Shown in pieces: positions 1 through 8,391 of a stretch of DNA of 64,000 nucleotides. Each line of letters begins with the position of its first letter. Positions within the stretch are counted from its first letter, which is position 1. A program made the position numbers and the translations under genes. Below the pieces are notes generated by a model that had not been told where the DNA came from, did not search any database, and saw nothing but the letters and a program-made list of their open reading frames with translations. This stretch comes from Nitrospira sp. (GTDB lineage: Bacteria > Nitrospirota > Thermodesulfovibrionia > Thermodesulfovibrionales > Dissulfurispiraceae), in the NCBI GenBank assembly GCA_002634385.1, contig NSJL01000010.1:85904-149903 (forward strand), written 5' to 3'.

Positions 1-91
1 CAGATGCCAAACCGGTGTCGGTTAAATCCTGTAATATCAGTGTGCTACACATGTGGCACGCTGTGTGCTCGTTTCTGAGAGGATTTACGCC

Positions 92-463
92 ATGGAAAAG
101 ATGAGACATCTCACTATAAGAATTAGCGAGCAAGATCATCAAGCAATTAAGGAAATTGCAGAGCAGAAGGGGCTGATTTTCTCTGATGCAGCAAGGGCAG
201 TCATAAAGTCCGGGTGTTCCCAAATGTCTGAAACCGAACAACTTGAAAACTTAAGAGAGCTAACAGAAAAGCAGCTGAAGTACATGCATGACCTGTTACG
301 TTTTGCCATAAAAACCGATATGGTGCTGCATTCCGCACTCATCACAAAGCAATACAAAACAAAAGAGGAGCTCGAAAATTTCTACAGACCTATCATGCAG
401 GATTTAGAGAAGAGAGGTTTTTCAAAACCGTTAATCACCAAAGCTGTTAAAGAGGAAAACTAA
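92..463 (+). CDS. Ribbon-helix-helix relaxosome-type DNA-binding protein
   Basis: A 123-residue protein. I start it at ATG 92 rather than the upstream ATG 53 because GAGAGGA at 76-82 is well placed as ribosome binding site and the protein then begins directly with its folded N-terminus. Residues about 5-40 (RHLTIRISEQDHQAIKE, then AARAVIKSG) have the beta strand plus two helices of a ribbon-helix-helix protein; the rest is helical. Such proteins next to coupling proteins are usually MobC/TraY-like relaxosome accessories that bind oriT or repress the transfer operon. It ends one base before the coupling protein start, so the two are surely co-transcribed. The assignment to relaxosome function is from context. 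Confidence 0.6.
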   Translation: MEKMRHLTIRISEQDHQAIKEIAEQKGLIFSDAARAVIKSGCSQMSETEQLENLRELTEKQLKYMHDLLRFAIKTDMVLHSALITKQYKTKEELENFYRPIMQDLEKRGFSKPLITKAVKEEN

Positions 464-464
464 T

Positions 465-2258
465 ATGAGCGATCATACAAGACCGACATTGTCAGAAAGC
501 TTGAGTATGCTTTTTGATAGCCTAAAAAGAGGTATAAGAAGTTATTTCATTCTTTTCCTAATCTGCTTTGGGCTGCACCTCGTATTAATTCTGGCTGCGA
601 ACATATATTTTCTGAAGGATAACTATTGGAATGTCTGTAAATACCTATGGGTCCATTTCACAAATATTCAAAGTCCGGACTGGGAACTTGTACGCGCATA
701 TATGGATGAGACCATTATTCGGCCAAACCTGGCAATAGTAAAGTGGACATCATTGGTCTGGGTAATGGGAATCGCATCGTTCGTAGGATTTTCCAGAATG
801 TACAGTCGAAAGATAGCGGCGACAAAAGTTGTAAGGGGTCCGGTGTTAAAAACAGAGGAAGAGCTTGTCGAAGATGTTAAGGAGAGCAAAGCCAAAGTAG
901 ATATTATGCTTACTAAAAAGCTTGGAATACCGGTCTATATCGAAACAGGGCATATCGGAGTGGTTGGAGCAACAGGGACCGGAAAAACTCAGACCATTAA
1001 CAGGATTATCCCCGGTCTCATAAAACGGCAGAACAGGATGATCGTTCATGAGCTGAAAGGGAATTTCTTTTCAACTTTTTCAAACGATAGGGATTTGCTT
1101 TTTTGTCCCTTTGATCAGCGTCACATGAATAAGTACGGAGGATGGAGCATATTCAGCAGCATAAGGACGGAATATGACATAGAGACGGTTGCCTGTGCAT
1201 TGATTCCGGACCAGCCTTTTGCGAGAGATGCATTCTGGTATGTTGCTCCGAGGCAGCTTTTGACATCGATCTTGCGCTATTGTTTTTTTACGGGCCGCAC
1301 TAAGAATAGGGATATTTGGGATACCTTGAATTTGTCTCGTGATGACATGATCAAATGTCTGAAAGGAATACCAGGGGCGGAGATAGGTCTATCACATATT
1401 ATCGACAAGACAAAGGCTGCGAGTGACGTGAAAAGCGTACTTTTAAGTTACGTTCAATCGATCCAATACCTGAGTGATTCGGACGGAGATTTTGTAATCG
1501 AGGATTGGTTAAAACATGGGGACGGGAGCATATATATTCTTAACTATCCCAAAATCAAATCGGCTATGGCTCCTGTCTTATCGCTTTTCATGGAGCTTTT
1601 AATAAAAAGTGTTAATTCCCTGGATGCCGATCTGCATCGGCGGATAGCATTTATTATTGACGAGGCCCCACAGTTGCAAAAGCTAAATTCCTTGATCGAC
1701 CTCCTTACACTCTCACGGGATAGAGGAGCGATGAACCTTTTAGCCTGGCAGACAAACTCGCAATGGAGAAAATTGTACGGGCGTGAGGATGCTGAAACCA
1801 TATTAGGGAATCTGAAATCGAAAATTGTATGTCAGCTTGCAGATGTGGATACCTGCAAATATTTTGCGGAAAATTTCGGAGAGGTCGAAGAGCTGCGAAC
1901 GCTCAAAACAACAAGCGTTGCAGGAAATCACAATAAAGAATCAGAAGGGCACGTAAGCTATAGCGAGCATATACACAAACGAGATGCGGTTTCAAAAGAG
2001 GACCTGAAAAGGTTGAAAGTTACCGCCGAGAGCTATGAGGCAATCGTAAAGTTTGCCAATTATGATGCGGCAAAAATAAAGTTCCCTATAATCAGATATC
2101 CAAAGAGGGTGAGGGAATTCCAACCAAAACCCGGCGTAGATTTGGATTACATAAAAATAAAATGGGAAAAACTGCAGACAGAAGCTGAAACTATCATAGG
2201 CGAAAAGGGAAAAGAAGCAGAGCATGACCAGGAGAGATGCTATAGCCATTTTGAGTAA
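465..2258 (+). CDS. Type IV coupling protein (TraD/TraG/VirD4-like ATPase)
   Basis: A 597-residue protein with two N-terminal membrane segments (about residues 25-48 and 92-112) and a cytoplasmic motor domain. Walker A is GATGTGKT at residues 168-175 and Walker B is IAFIIDEAPQ around residue 399. The stretch after Walker A (HELKGNFFSTF, then CPFD) matches the TraD/TrwB coupling-protein pattern, as does LAWQTNSQ near residue 425. Coupling proteins deliver the relaxase-DNA complex to the type IV secretion channel at the inner membrane. It directly follows the ribbon-helix-helix gene. No relaxase or mating-pair gene is in view, so its secretion partner is unknown. Confidence 0.85.
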   Translation: MSDHTRPTLSESLSMLFDSLKRGIRSYFILFLICFGLHLVLILAANIYFLKDNYWNVCKYLWVHFTNIQSPDWELVRAYMDETIIRPNLAIVKWTSLVWVMGIASFVGFSRMYSRKIAATKVVRGPVLKTEEELVEDVKESKAKVDIMLTKKLGIPVYIETGHIGVVGATGTGKTQTINRIIPGLIKRQNRMIVHELKGNFFSTFSNDRDLLFCPFDQRHMNKYGGWSIFSSIRTEYDIETVACALIPDQPFARDAFWYVAPRQLLTSILRYCFFTGRTKNRDIWDTLNLSRDDMIKCLKGIPGAEIGLSHIIDKTKAASDVKSVLLSYVQSIQYLSDSDGDFVIEDWLKHGDGSIYILNYPKIKSAMAPVLSLFMELLIKSVNSLDADLHRRIAFIIDEAPQLQKLNSLIDLLTLSRDRGAMNLLAWQTNSQWRKLYGREDAETILGNLKSKIVCQLADVDTCKYFAENFGEVEELRTLKTTSVAGNHNKESEGHVSYSEHIHKRDAVSKEDLKRLKVTAESYEAIVKFANYDAAKIKFPIIRYPKRVREFQPKPGVDLDYIKIKWEKLQTEAETIIGEKGKEAEHDQERCYSHFE

Positions 2259-2421
2259 TTCATTGAAAAGCACAATGGAGAAACAGTTATAACATCAGGC
2301 TTTGCAAAGTCGATTATGCAATTGCAGCTTATTGCAATAAGATCAGCATATAGGCTGTTTATGGTAATATTTAGGTGGTATTTTCAGGCCTTACTAGTCC
2401 CGGAAAGGAGGAAAGGAAAAA

Positions 2422-3507
2422 ATGGGACTATATAGGCGGAAAGACTCTTCAATATGGTGGATGTCGTTTGTTGTAAATGGGAAGCAGTACCAAAAGCCGA
2501 CCGGAACCAGTGACAAAAAATTAGCTGAAAATATTTTAGCCAAGGTGACGACTCGGATAGTTGAGGACAAATGGTTTGAAAAGGATCTGTCAAAGGAAAT
2601 CACGCTCAAAGAGATGATCGAACGGTATGACAGGGAATACACGGAGATGAAAGACTATTATCAAAAGGCGCGTGATAAGACGATTTTCAAACACTTGTAT
2701 GCGTTTTTTGGAGAGAATGTGACTCTCGAAGAGGTGAATGCGAGGGTAGGCAGTTATCAGAAATGGAGAGAGAAGCAGGTCTCGAAAAAGGGGAAGTCGC
2801 CGGATAGCGGCACGATCCGAAAAGAACTGAGTCTCTTGCGGAGAATGTTCAACGTCGCAAGAAAGCAGTGGAAATGGCGGATTATGAACCCTGTTTCTGA
2901 TATTGAACTCCCCAAGGATAGCAAGGAGAGAGTACGTTACCTTGACATGGATGAGTTCAAAAGGCTGTTTGTGAAACTTGATGCCGCCGAAGAACCCTGG
3001 CTGAAACCGATTGTCATTGTCGCTATTGGTACTGGATTAAGGCAAGGGAATCTGATCAATCTGCTCAAGACCGAGGTAAGGCTTAAAGACAAGATGATAG
3101 TTATCGATTCTGAAAAAATGAAAAACGATGATTACTTCGGCAATCCTCTTGCAAATGTGGCATTTGAGACTCTTAAAGATTTCATCGAAAATGATGTCAC
3201 TGACTGCCCTTATGTATTCAATGATAACGGGACAAAACTTTATGATCGGAAAGTACAGAGGGCTTTTGTGAGAGTGATAAGAACAGCAGAGATTCAGGAT
3301 TTCCGTTTCCATGATTTGCGTCACTGCTTCGGGAGCTATTTAAGGCAGAACGGCGTTGACCTGGCTACAATCGCGGCCCTTATGAATCACAAGGACCAGA
3401 GGATGACGCAGAGATACGCGCATCTGAATGTTGAATCGCTGAGAAGGCCGATCAGGAAACTCGACAGTGCGTTATTACGTTTTTATGACGTTAAGAGTCA
3501 GAAGTAA
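2422..3507 (+). CDS. int: Tyrosine recombinase/integrase of the element
   Basis: A 361-residue phage-type integrase. An N-terminal arm-binding region (GLYRRKDSSIWWMSF) is followed by a SAM-like core-binding domain (about 60-165) and the catalytic domain. Catalytic residues seen are R207 (TGLRQGN), H297 and R300 (FHDLRH), H323 (MNHKD) and nucleophile Y332 (QRYAHLN), so the enzyme looks intact. GGAAAGGAGGAAAGG just before ATG 2422 is a strong ribosome binding site. The gene points at the tRNA-Glu 3' end 34 bases downstream, the expected attachment site. The 163 bases before it (2259-2421) are AT-rich and contain no gene. A separate excisionase is not visible. Confidence 0.9.
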   Translation: MGLYRRKDSSIWWMSFVVNGKQYQKPTGTSDKKLAENILAKVTTRIVEDKWFEKDLSKEITLKEMIERYDREYTEMKDYYQKARDKTIFKHLYAFFGENVTLEEVNARVGSYQKWREKQVSKKGKSPDSGTIRKELSLLRRMFNVARKQWKWRIMNPVSDIELPKDSKERVRYLDMDEFKRLFVKLDAAEEPWLKPIVIVAIGTGLRQGNLINLLKTEVRLKDKMIVIDSEKMKNDDYFGNPLANVAFETLKDFIENDVTDCPYVFNDNGTKLYDRKVQRAFVRVIRTAEIQDFRFHDLRHCFGSYLRQNGVDLATIAALMNHKDQRMTQRYAHLNVESLRRPIRKLDSALLRFYDVKSQK

Positions 3508-3540
3508 CGGACTGCTAATAAAAGTCTTTGATTTTTAAAG

Positions 3541-3565
3541 CGGTCCCAACGGGATTCGAACCCGT
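3541..3565. other. Probable attR: 3' end of tRNA-Glu at the element border
   Basis: The T-arm and acceptor end of tRNA-Glu (3541 to about 3565) lie at the junction between AT-rich element DNA and the host backbone. tRNA-specific integrases normally use this part of the tRNA as the core site and restore an intact gene on one side. The duplicate copy would be at the left end, outside the window, so this is inferred from position only. Confidence 0.45.
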
Positions 3566-3613
3566 GTTTTAGCCTTGAGAGGGCCACGTCCTAGGCCTCT
3601 AGACGATGGGACC
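3541..3613 (-). tRNA. tRNA-Glu (anticodon CTC)
   Basis: Read on the minus strand, the gene begins GGTCCCATCGTCTAGAGG and its acceptor stem pairs with TGGGACC at the 3' end. The anticodon loop CTCTCAA gives CTC (decodes GAG). The T-loop GGGTTCGAATCCC is canonical. CCA is not encoded. It lies 5 bases downstream of tRNA-Gln and is probably co-transcribed with it. Its 3' end borders the integrated element. Confidence 0.95.
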
Positions 3614-3618
3614 ATTTT

Positions 3619-3692
3619 TGGCTGGGGAAAGAGGATTCGAACCCCTATAAACAGATCCAGAGTCTGTCGTCCTGCCGTTGGACGATTCCCCA
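3619..3692 (-). tRNA. tRNA-Gln (anticodon CTG)
   Basis: Read on the minus strand from TGGGGAATCGTCC, with acceptor TGGGGAA pairing to TTCCCCA, then discriminator G and an encoded CCA (3619-3621). The anticodon loop CTCTGGA gives CTG, decoding CAG. The D- and T-arms are canonical. It is the promoter-proximal gene of the Gln-Glu pair. Confidence 0.95.
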
Positions 3693-3751
3693 AGCCAACA
3701 TAGACTAATAAAATAAATAATTACGGGCCATTAAGTCAAGCTGGAGGACTC

Positions 3752-3766
3752 CAGGGCGTGTCTGCA
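3752..3766 (+). repeat. Solitary arm of the CTAGGG-type repeat
   Basis: CAGGGCGTGTCTGCA here matches the left arm of the 55-base inverted repeat at 20177-20231 over 14 of its bases, and also the arm at 32051. It sits in the 280-base gap between tRNA-Gln and the endonuclease Q gene, where nothing else is recognisable. No matching inverted arm was found nearby, so this is a decayed or single-ended copy. Confidence 0.5.
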
Positions 3767-3972
3767 CCCTGATCCCATCGCTAAACGTCCTCTGACGCAG
3801 CCCTCTTATCACTATTATATAGAAAATTTCTTGGAAGTTGTAAAGAGTGCGTGAGTACGTGAACAGGAGCCTGATTTTTGATTGAAAGTAGCTGATTTGT
3901 CTGTATTAAATCCCTCGATTGCGCTGCGAGAACAACTGTTTCCTCCTTCGTTTTCTGTGCTATACTTTACGG

Positions 3973-5244
3973 ATGCAGTTCATAGCGGATCTTCATATCC
4001 ATTCGCATTACTCACGGGCCACCAGCAAGGATCTTACTCCCGATGCCCTCTGGAGATGGGCGCAACTGAAGGGTATCTCCGTGATGGGCTCGGGGGATTT
4101 TACCCATCCGAAGTGGTTCAGGGAGCTTCAGGACAAGCTCGTACCCCACGCGAACGGGCTGTATTCCCTGAAAAAGGAGTTTCGCACGGACAGCGTCCCC
4201 GATTCGTGCAGGGGAGAGGTCTGCTTCCTCCTCTCCTCCGAGATAAGCTGTATCTACAAAAAGAACGGCAGGACGCGGAAGATCCATTCTATCGTTATCG
4301 TTCCCGGGTTCAGCGATGCGAAGAAGCTGAGCACCACCCTGGCGAAGATAGGAAACCTCAACGCCGACGGGCGGCCCATCCTGGGACTCGACGCGAAGGA
4401 GCTTCTCCGGATTGTCCTGGAGACCTCCCCTGACGGGATGCTGATCCCCGCCCATGCGTGGACGCCCCATTTCTCGGTGTTCGGCGCGGAGTCGGGGTTC
4501 GATTCCCTGGAGGAGTGCTTCGAAGAGCTGACGCCCCATGTTCACGCCATAGAGACGGGCCTCTCGTCGGACCCCCTGATGAACCGGCGGCTCTCCGCCC
4601 TGGACGGGATCGCCCTCGTCTCCAATTCCGACGCCCATTCCCCCTCGAAAATAGGACGTGAGGCCACTGTTTTCGATACGGAGGTCTCCTACGCTTCCCT
4701 GATCAATGCCCTCAAGACGCGGGAGGGATTGCAGGGGACCATCGAGTTCTTCCCCGAGGAGGGAAAATACCACTACGACGGCCACCGGCTGTGCGGAATC
4801 AGTTTCTCCCCCGGGGAAACCCGGCAGCACAACTATCTCTGCCCGGTTTGCGGGAAGAGGGTTACCGTGGGTGTCATGCACCGGGTGGAGGCCCTCGCCG
4901 ACCGCACGGAAGAGTACAGGCCCCCCGCTGCGCCTTCCTACCGCTCCATCATCCCTCTGCCGGAGATCCTCGCGGAGGCGCTGCAGGTGGGGGTAAACAG
5001 CAAGGCGGTGGAGAGGGCCTATTTCAAGCTCCTCGAAGCCCTCGGCAACGAGTTCTCCATTCTGATGGATGCTCCGCTGGAGGCAATTGTGGCGGCGGGC
5101 TCTTCCGGGATTGCGGAAGGGATTGCGCGCATGCGTTCGGGCAAGGTCAACATAGCGCCGGGCTTTGACGGAGAGTTTGGAAAGATACGGCTTTTCGAGG
5201 AAGTAAAGAAGCCGGAGATCAAAGGGCAGTCGTTACTTTTCTAG
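3973..5244 (+). CDS. Endonuclease Q-type PHP-domain nuclease
   Basis: A 423-residue protein started at ATG 3973, where the family N-terminus MQFIADLHIHSHYSRATS begins; longer upstream reading adds no conserved sequence. The PHP motif DLHIHSHYS, GSGDFTHP, the HAWTPHFS segment and SNSDAHSP supply metal ligands typical of PHP phosphoesterases. A Zn-ribbon-like CPVCGK segment with a downstream MHRVEALADR follows near residue 285. This architecture is that of endonuclease Q, which nicks DNA 5' of deaminated bases (hypoxanthine, uracil) and is known mainly from Thermococcales and some Bacillus. It stands alone, convergent with the parA-like gene. The family call is strong; exact substrate is inferred. 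Confidence 0.8.
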   Translation: MQFIADLHIHSHYSRATSKDLTPDALWRWAQLKGISVMGSGDFTHPKWFRELQDKLVPHANGLYSLKKEFRTDSVPDSCRGEVCFLLSSEISCIYKKNGRTRKIHSIVIVPGFSDAKKLSTTLAKIGNLNADGRPILGLDAKELLRIVLETSPDGMLIPAHAWTPHFSVFGAESGFDSLEECFEELTPHVHAIETGLSSDPLMNRRLSALDGIALVSNSDAHSPSKIGREATVFDTEVSYASLINALKTREGLQGTIEFFPEEGKYHYDGHRLCGISFSPGETRQHNYLCPVCGKRVTVGVMHRVEALADRTEEYRPPAAPSYRSIIPLPEILAEALQVGVNSKAVERAYFKLLEALGNEFSILMDAPLEAIVAAGSSGIAEGIARMRSGKVNIAPGFDGEFGKIRLFEEVKKPEIKGQSLLF

Positions 5245-5267
5245 CATTCTTTATCAGGCAGACAGAC

Positions 5268-6047
5268 TCAGAACAGCAGGCTGTTGTCGTTGAGGATCTC
5301 CCGTGCCAGGGCGATGTACCCCTGTGCCCCAGTGGAGTTCGGCGCATAGAGGACCGCGGGCTTTCCGTGGCTGGGGGACTCTGCAAGGACGATATTCCTC
5401 GGGATGACGGTATCATAGACCTTCGATTTGAACACCCTCCGCACCTCCTCGGACACCTGGCGGGACAGGGCGATATGCTTGTTGAACATGGTGAGCAGGA
5501 TCCCCTCGAGGTCGAGGGTATCGTTGAAGCTTCCGCGTATCCTCCAGAGGAGCTTGATGAGGAGGCTCAGTCCCTCCACCGCGAAATACTCGCACTGTAC
5601 GGGGACGATGACGGCCTCCGCTGCGACGAGGGCGTTGAGGGTGAGGAGTCCGAAGGAGGGAGGGCAGTCGATCAGGATGTATTTATACCGGCCCTTCAGC
5701 GGACGGAGAAATTTTTTCAATGTATTTTCCCTGTCTGCCCTGTCGAGAAGCTCGATTTCCGCGGCAAAGAGGTCCATGGAGGTCGGCAGTATATGGAGGT
5801 TGGGAATCAGCGATTGCTGGATTGCCTCCTCGACGGAGGCCTTTCCGCTGTAAACGGCGTAAAGGTCGGCCTTCATCTGGTCTTTCTTGATCCCGAAGCC
5901 GCTGGAGAGGTTCCCCTGTGGATCGGAGTCGACCACCAGGATATTCTCGTTGGCCAGGGCAAGGGAGGCGGAAAGGTTGAGGGCGGTCGTGGTCTTGCCG
6001 ACCCCCCCTTTCTGGTTGCTTATGGCGATTATTCTGCCCACACCCAC
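5268..6047 (-). CDS. ParA/Soj-family ATPase
   Basis: A 259-residue P-loop ATPase. The deviant Walker A (KGGVGKTT, residues 13-20) with the signature lysine K13, the DSDPQGNLSSG switch I and the IDCPPSFG Walker B region define the ParA/MinD superfamily, nearest to chromosomal Soj/ParA. There is no ParB or parS-like partner nearby. Instead it lies 7 bases downstream of the nifA-like gene and is likely translated from the same transcript. Functions in chromosome segregation or in positioning another large complex are both possible; the unusual partner keeps this open. Confidence 0.85.
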   Translation of the reverse strand: MGVGRIIAISNQKGGVGKTTTALNLSASLALANENILVVDSDPQGNLSSGFGIKKDQMKADLYAVYSGKASVEEAIQQSLIPNLHILPTSMDLFAAEIELLDRADRENTLKKFLRPLKGRYKYILIDCPPSFGLLTLNALVAAEAVIVPVQCEYFAVEGLSLLIKLLWRIRGSFNDTLDLEGILLTMFNKHIALSRQVSEEVRRVFKSKVYDTVIPRNIVLAESPSHGKPAVLYAPNSTGAQGYIALAREILNDNSLLF

Positions 6048-6054
6048 TCGGTCT

Positions 6055-7602
6055 CTATATTTCCAGGTCGGGTCCTGCGCTTTGAATGTTGTACTTCTTC
6101 ATCTTGTAGCCTATCTGGCGGGCGGTGAGACCCAGGAGCCGCGCCGCCTTCGCCTGGATACCTCCGGTCTTTTTCAGGGCCTCGAGGATCTTCGTCCTCT
6201 CGATGTCCTCGATGGTGGAGGGGAGGGCGTCCTTTATCTGCACGGCATACCGCGCTTTGAAGGTCTGTTCCCGTATGTTCATGGGCAGGTCTGCGGGGGA
6301 CACTAGCGATCCCCGCGACATGACCACCAGTCTTTCGATGGTATTTTCGAGCTCCCGTACGTTGCCGGGCCAGTCGTAGCTGATAAAGATGTTCAGCACC
6401 TCGGGGGTGATGGTGAGGGACTTCTCATTCTCCTCATTGTATTTTTTCAGGAAATACTCTACCAGTACGGGGATGTCCTCCTTCCTCTCCCGCAGGGAGG
6501 GCAGGAGAATAGGAACCACGTTCAGGCGGTAATAGAGGTCTTCCCTGTATTTGCCCGCTGCCACCAGTTCCTCCAGGTTCCTGCTCGTGGCCGCAATGAG
6601 CCGGACGTCGACCTTGATGGTCCGCTCGCCGCCGACCCTTTCGAACTCTTTTTCCTGCAGAACCCTCAAAATCTTGGGCTGCAGGGAGAGGGGAAGGTCT
6701 CCTATCTCATCGAGGAAGAGAGTGCCGCCGTGGGCAAGCTCGAACTTTCCCTTCCGCATGGTCATCGCGCCGGTGAAAGCGCCTTTTTCGTGGCCGAAGA
6801 GCTCCGACTCGAGGAGTCCCTCGGGGATGGAGGCGCAGTTGAATTTAATGAAGGGGCCTTTTGCCCGCTGGCTCATATAGTGGATGGCTTTGGCCGCCAG
6901 TTCCTTGCCGGTGCCGCTCTCGCCCCGCAGAAGGACGTTCGCCTTCGACGGGGCCACCCGGTGGATGGACTCGTACACCTCCTGCATCCTGTCCGACTGG
7001 CCGATGATGCTCTCCACCCTGTATTTCGTTTTCAGTTGCCTCCGGAGGCTTTCCTTTTCTTCCAGGAACGCTTCCCTTTCCTTCTCCACCTCCCGGTACA
7101 GTTTGACGGATTGGGCGACCAGGGAGGCGATTATTTTCAGCAGCCTGAGGTCCTCTTCAAAGGAGACCCCTTTGGCGCCGAAGAGCCTGTCCACGCTCAA
7201 CACTCCCAGGATCTCGTTCTTGAATTTGATGGGAACGCAGAGAAAGGCGATATTCTCTTTCCGTATCATTTGACGCGCACCGGTCTTATTGAGGAACAGA
7301 GGCTCCTCCCCGATATTGGGAATGACGATGGGGGACCCGTGCTTGGCGACCTGCCCGATGATACCCTCTCCGAGCCGGTATCTGCCCCGCCTTATTTCCT
7401 CTTCGGACATGCCGTGGGCGGCAATGATGGAGACTTCGTCGTTATCTCTCAGGGCTACGGTCCCCCTCTTCATATCGAGGTACTCCGACAGAGTACGCAT
7501 CACCCCCCGCAGATTCTGCCTGAGATTGAGGGACGATCCCAGGAGCTTGCTGATCTCATAGAGGGCGGTGATTTCAATGGGCTTGTGGTAATCGCGGGTC
7601 AT
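6055..7602 (-). CDS. nifA: NifA-like sigma-54-dependent activator (GAF-AAA-Fis)
   Basis: A 515-residue enhancer-binding protein. A GAF sensor domain spans about residues 15-175, the AAA+ domain about 205-435 (GESGTGKE Walker A, intact GAFTGA loop, ATSRNLEE), and a Fis-type helix-turn-helix lies at 475-512 ([18 protein letters not shown]). The GAF-AAA-HTH order and the QAKAARLLG recognition region are those of NifA, the activator of nitrogenase genes; related FhlA-like activators share the order. No nif gene is within the window, so the regulon is not shown. It is the first gene of a pair with the ParA-like ATPase. Confidence 0.75.
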   Translation of the reverse strand: MTRDYHKPIEITALYEISKLLGSSLNLRQNLRGVMRTLSEYLDMKRGTVALRDNDEVSIIAAHGMSEEEIRRGRYRLGEGIIGQVAKHGSPIVIPNIGEEPLFLNKTGARQMIRKENIAFLCVPIKFKNEILGVLSVDRLFGAKGVSFEEDLRLLKIIASLVAQSVKLYREVEKEREAFLEEKESLRRQLKTKYRVESIIGQSDRMQEVYESIHRVAPSKANVLLRGESGTGKELAAKAIHYMSQRAKGPFIKFNCASIPEGLLESELFGHEKGAFTGAMTMRKGKFELAHGGTLFLDEIGDLPLSLQPKILRVLQEKEFERVGGERTIKVDVRLIAATSRNLEELVAAGKYREDLYYRLNVVPILLPSLRERKEDIPVLVEYFLKKYNEENEKSLTITPEVLNIFISYDWPGNVRELENTIERLVVMSRGSLVSPADLPMNIREQTFKARYAVQIKDALPSTIEDIERTKILEALKKTGGIQAKAARLLGLTARQIGYKMKKYNIQSAGPDLEI

Positions 7603-7744
7603 GCAGTACAGTTTAATGAAGAGAAGACAAAAATGTAAAGGAGCAGCACTTTATTGTCGCCCTTTCCGTGCGGTCATTCTGCCTTGCCTCCCGCCGGTTC
7701 CGGTGGGGTATAATAGGCGCGTCGTACGTTCCATGGGGGAGGCT

Positions 7745-8380
7745 ATGAAGAGAAAGAAAATGGAGATGATCGGGAGGGGTGCAGCGGCTTTTGCCGCCGG
7801 AATGGGTTTGTGGACATTTTGGGGGGTACTCCTGGGGGCGTTCCTGGTAATGGGTTTTTCCACGGGTGCCGGGGCAGAGGAGACACACTGGAGACTCTAT
7901 ACCGAGAGTCCCGATTTCTACTGGTACTTCAATGCCGAGGGGATCAAGCTCCCCTCCGGCGGGTATCTTTCCCGTATCCGGGATTTCGTTCTGCCGAGGA
8001 CCGTCAAGGTCTGGACCAAGCGCGCAGCACGGGGGGAGAGGGGGACAGAACGGGAGATTGCGGAACAGAAGAGGCTCGGCCTGTCCAGTGTGGGGTACGA
8101 GGAATATGGATATACCCTTTACGAAAGGGAAGTGCGGTGTGCCGACAGCATGTACCGTATCCTTTCGGAAACGGACTTCACCCGGGGAGGGGGAAAACTG
8201 GGGGCATACACTCCCGGCCCCACTATTGCGGGCTGGAAGGCGGTCCTTCCCGATACCGAGGAAGACGCCCTGTACCGGCTTCTGTGCACCGCCCCGAAAA
8301 AGAGGGCCCCGGAGCCGAAGGATACCAGACCGGAGAGCCCCCCGGTGCAGCGCATGCCGCCGGGAGAGAGCGGTTCGTAA
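7745..8380 (+). CDS. Secreted adhesin-E-like protein of unknown role
   Basis: A 211-residue protein with an N-terminal signal/anchor (MKRKKMEMIGRGAAAF, then a hydrophobic stretch ending at GAGAEET). Start ATG 7745 follows GGGGGAGG closely; ATG 7733 is the alternative. The mature part (WRLYTESPDFYWYFNAEG, VKVWTKR, a conserved-looking cysteine in EVRCADSMYR, W near the end, and a C-terminal LLCTAPKK) resembles the Surface-adhesin-E-like domain found in many environmental proteobacteria, where the function is unknown. The C-terminus is proline-rich. TTGCCT and TATAAT at 7684 and 7709 could form a promoter, but the 19-base spacing is long. It is followed 11 bases later by the GGDEF gene. Confidence 0.55.
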   Translation: MKRKKMEMIGRGAAAFAAGMGLWTFWGVLLGAFLVMGFSTGAGAEETHWRLYTESPDFYWYFNAEGIKLPSGGYLSRIRDFVLPRTVKVWTKRAARGERGTEREIAEQKRLGLSSVGYEEYGYTLYEREVRCADSMYRILSETDFTRGGGKLGAYTPGPTIAGWKAVLPDTEEDALYRLLCTAPKKRAPEPKDTRPESPPVQRMPPGESGS

Positions 8381-8391
8381 GGGGAGGTGCG

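Larger units (their letters stand above)
1..3540. mobile_element. Right end of an integrated conjugative/mobilisable element
   Basis: This segment carries a ribbon-helix-helix DNA-binding protein, a type IV coupling protein and a tyrosine integrase, and it stops exactly at the 3' end of a tRNA-Glu gene. By eye it is clearly more AT-rich than the rest of the window. An integrase gene pointing at, and lying within about 35 bases of, a tRNA 3' end is the usual layout of tRNA-targeted integrative elements. The left part, including any relaxase and mating-pair genes and the left attachment site, would lie before position 1. Whether the element is conjugative or only mobilisable cannot be decided here. 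Confidence 0.75.

Noticed and set aside
4012..4881. Long reverse frame inside the endonuclease Q gene
   Set aside because: It is a shadow of a GC-rich gene; the plus-strand protein has clear family motifs.
7810..8391. A long N-terminal extension of the GGDEF protein
   Set aside because: The extension overlaps the adhesin-E-like gene in another frame and has no domain; ATG 8392 has a strong ribosome binding site and starts the receiver domain.
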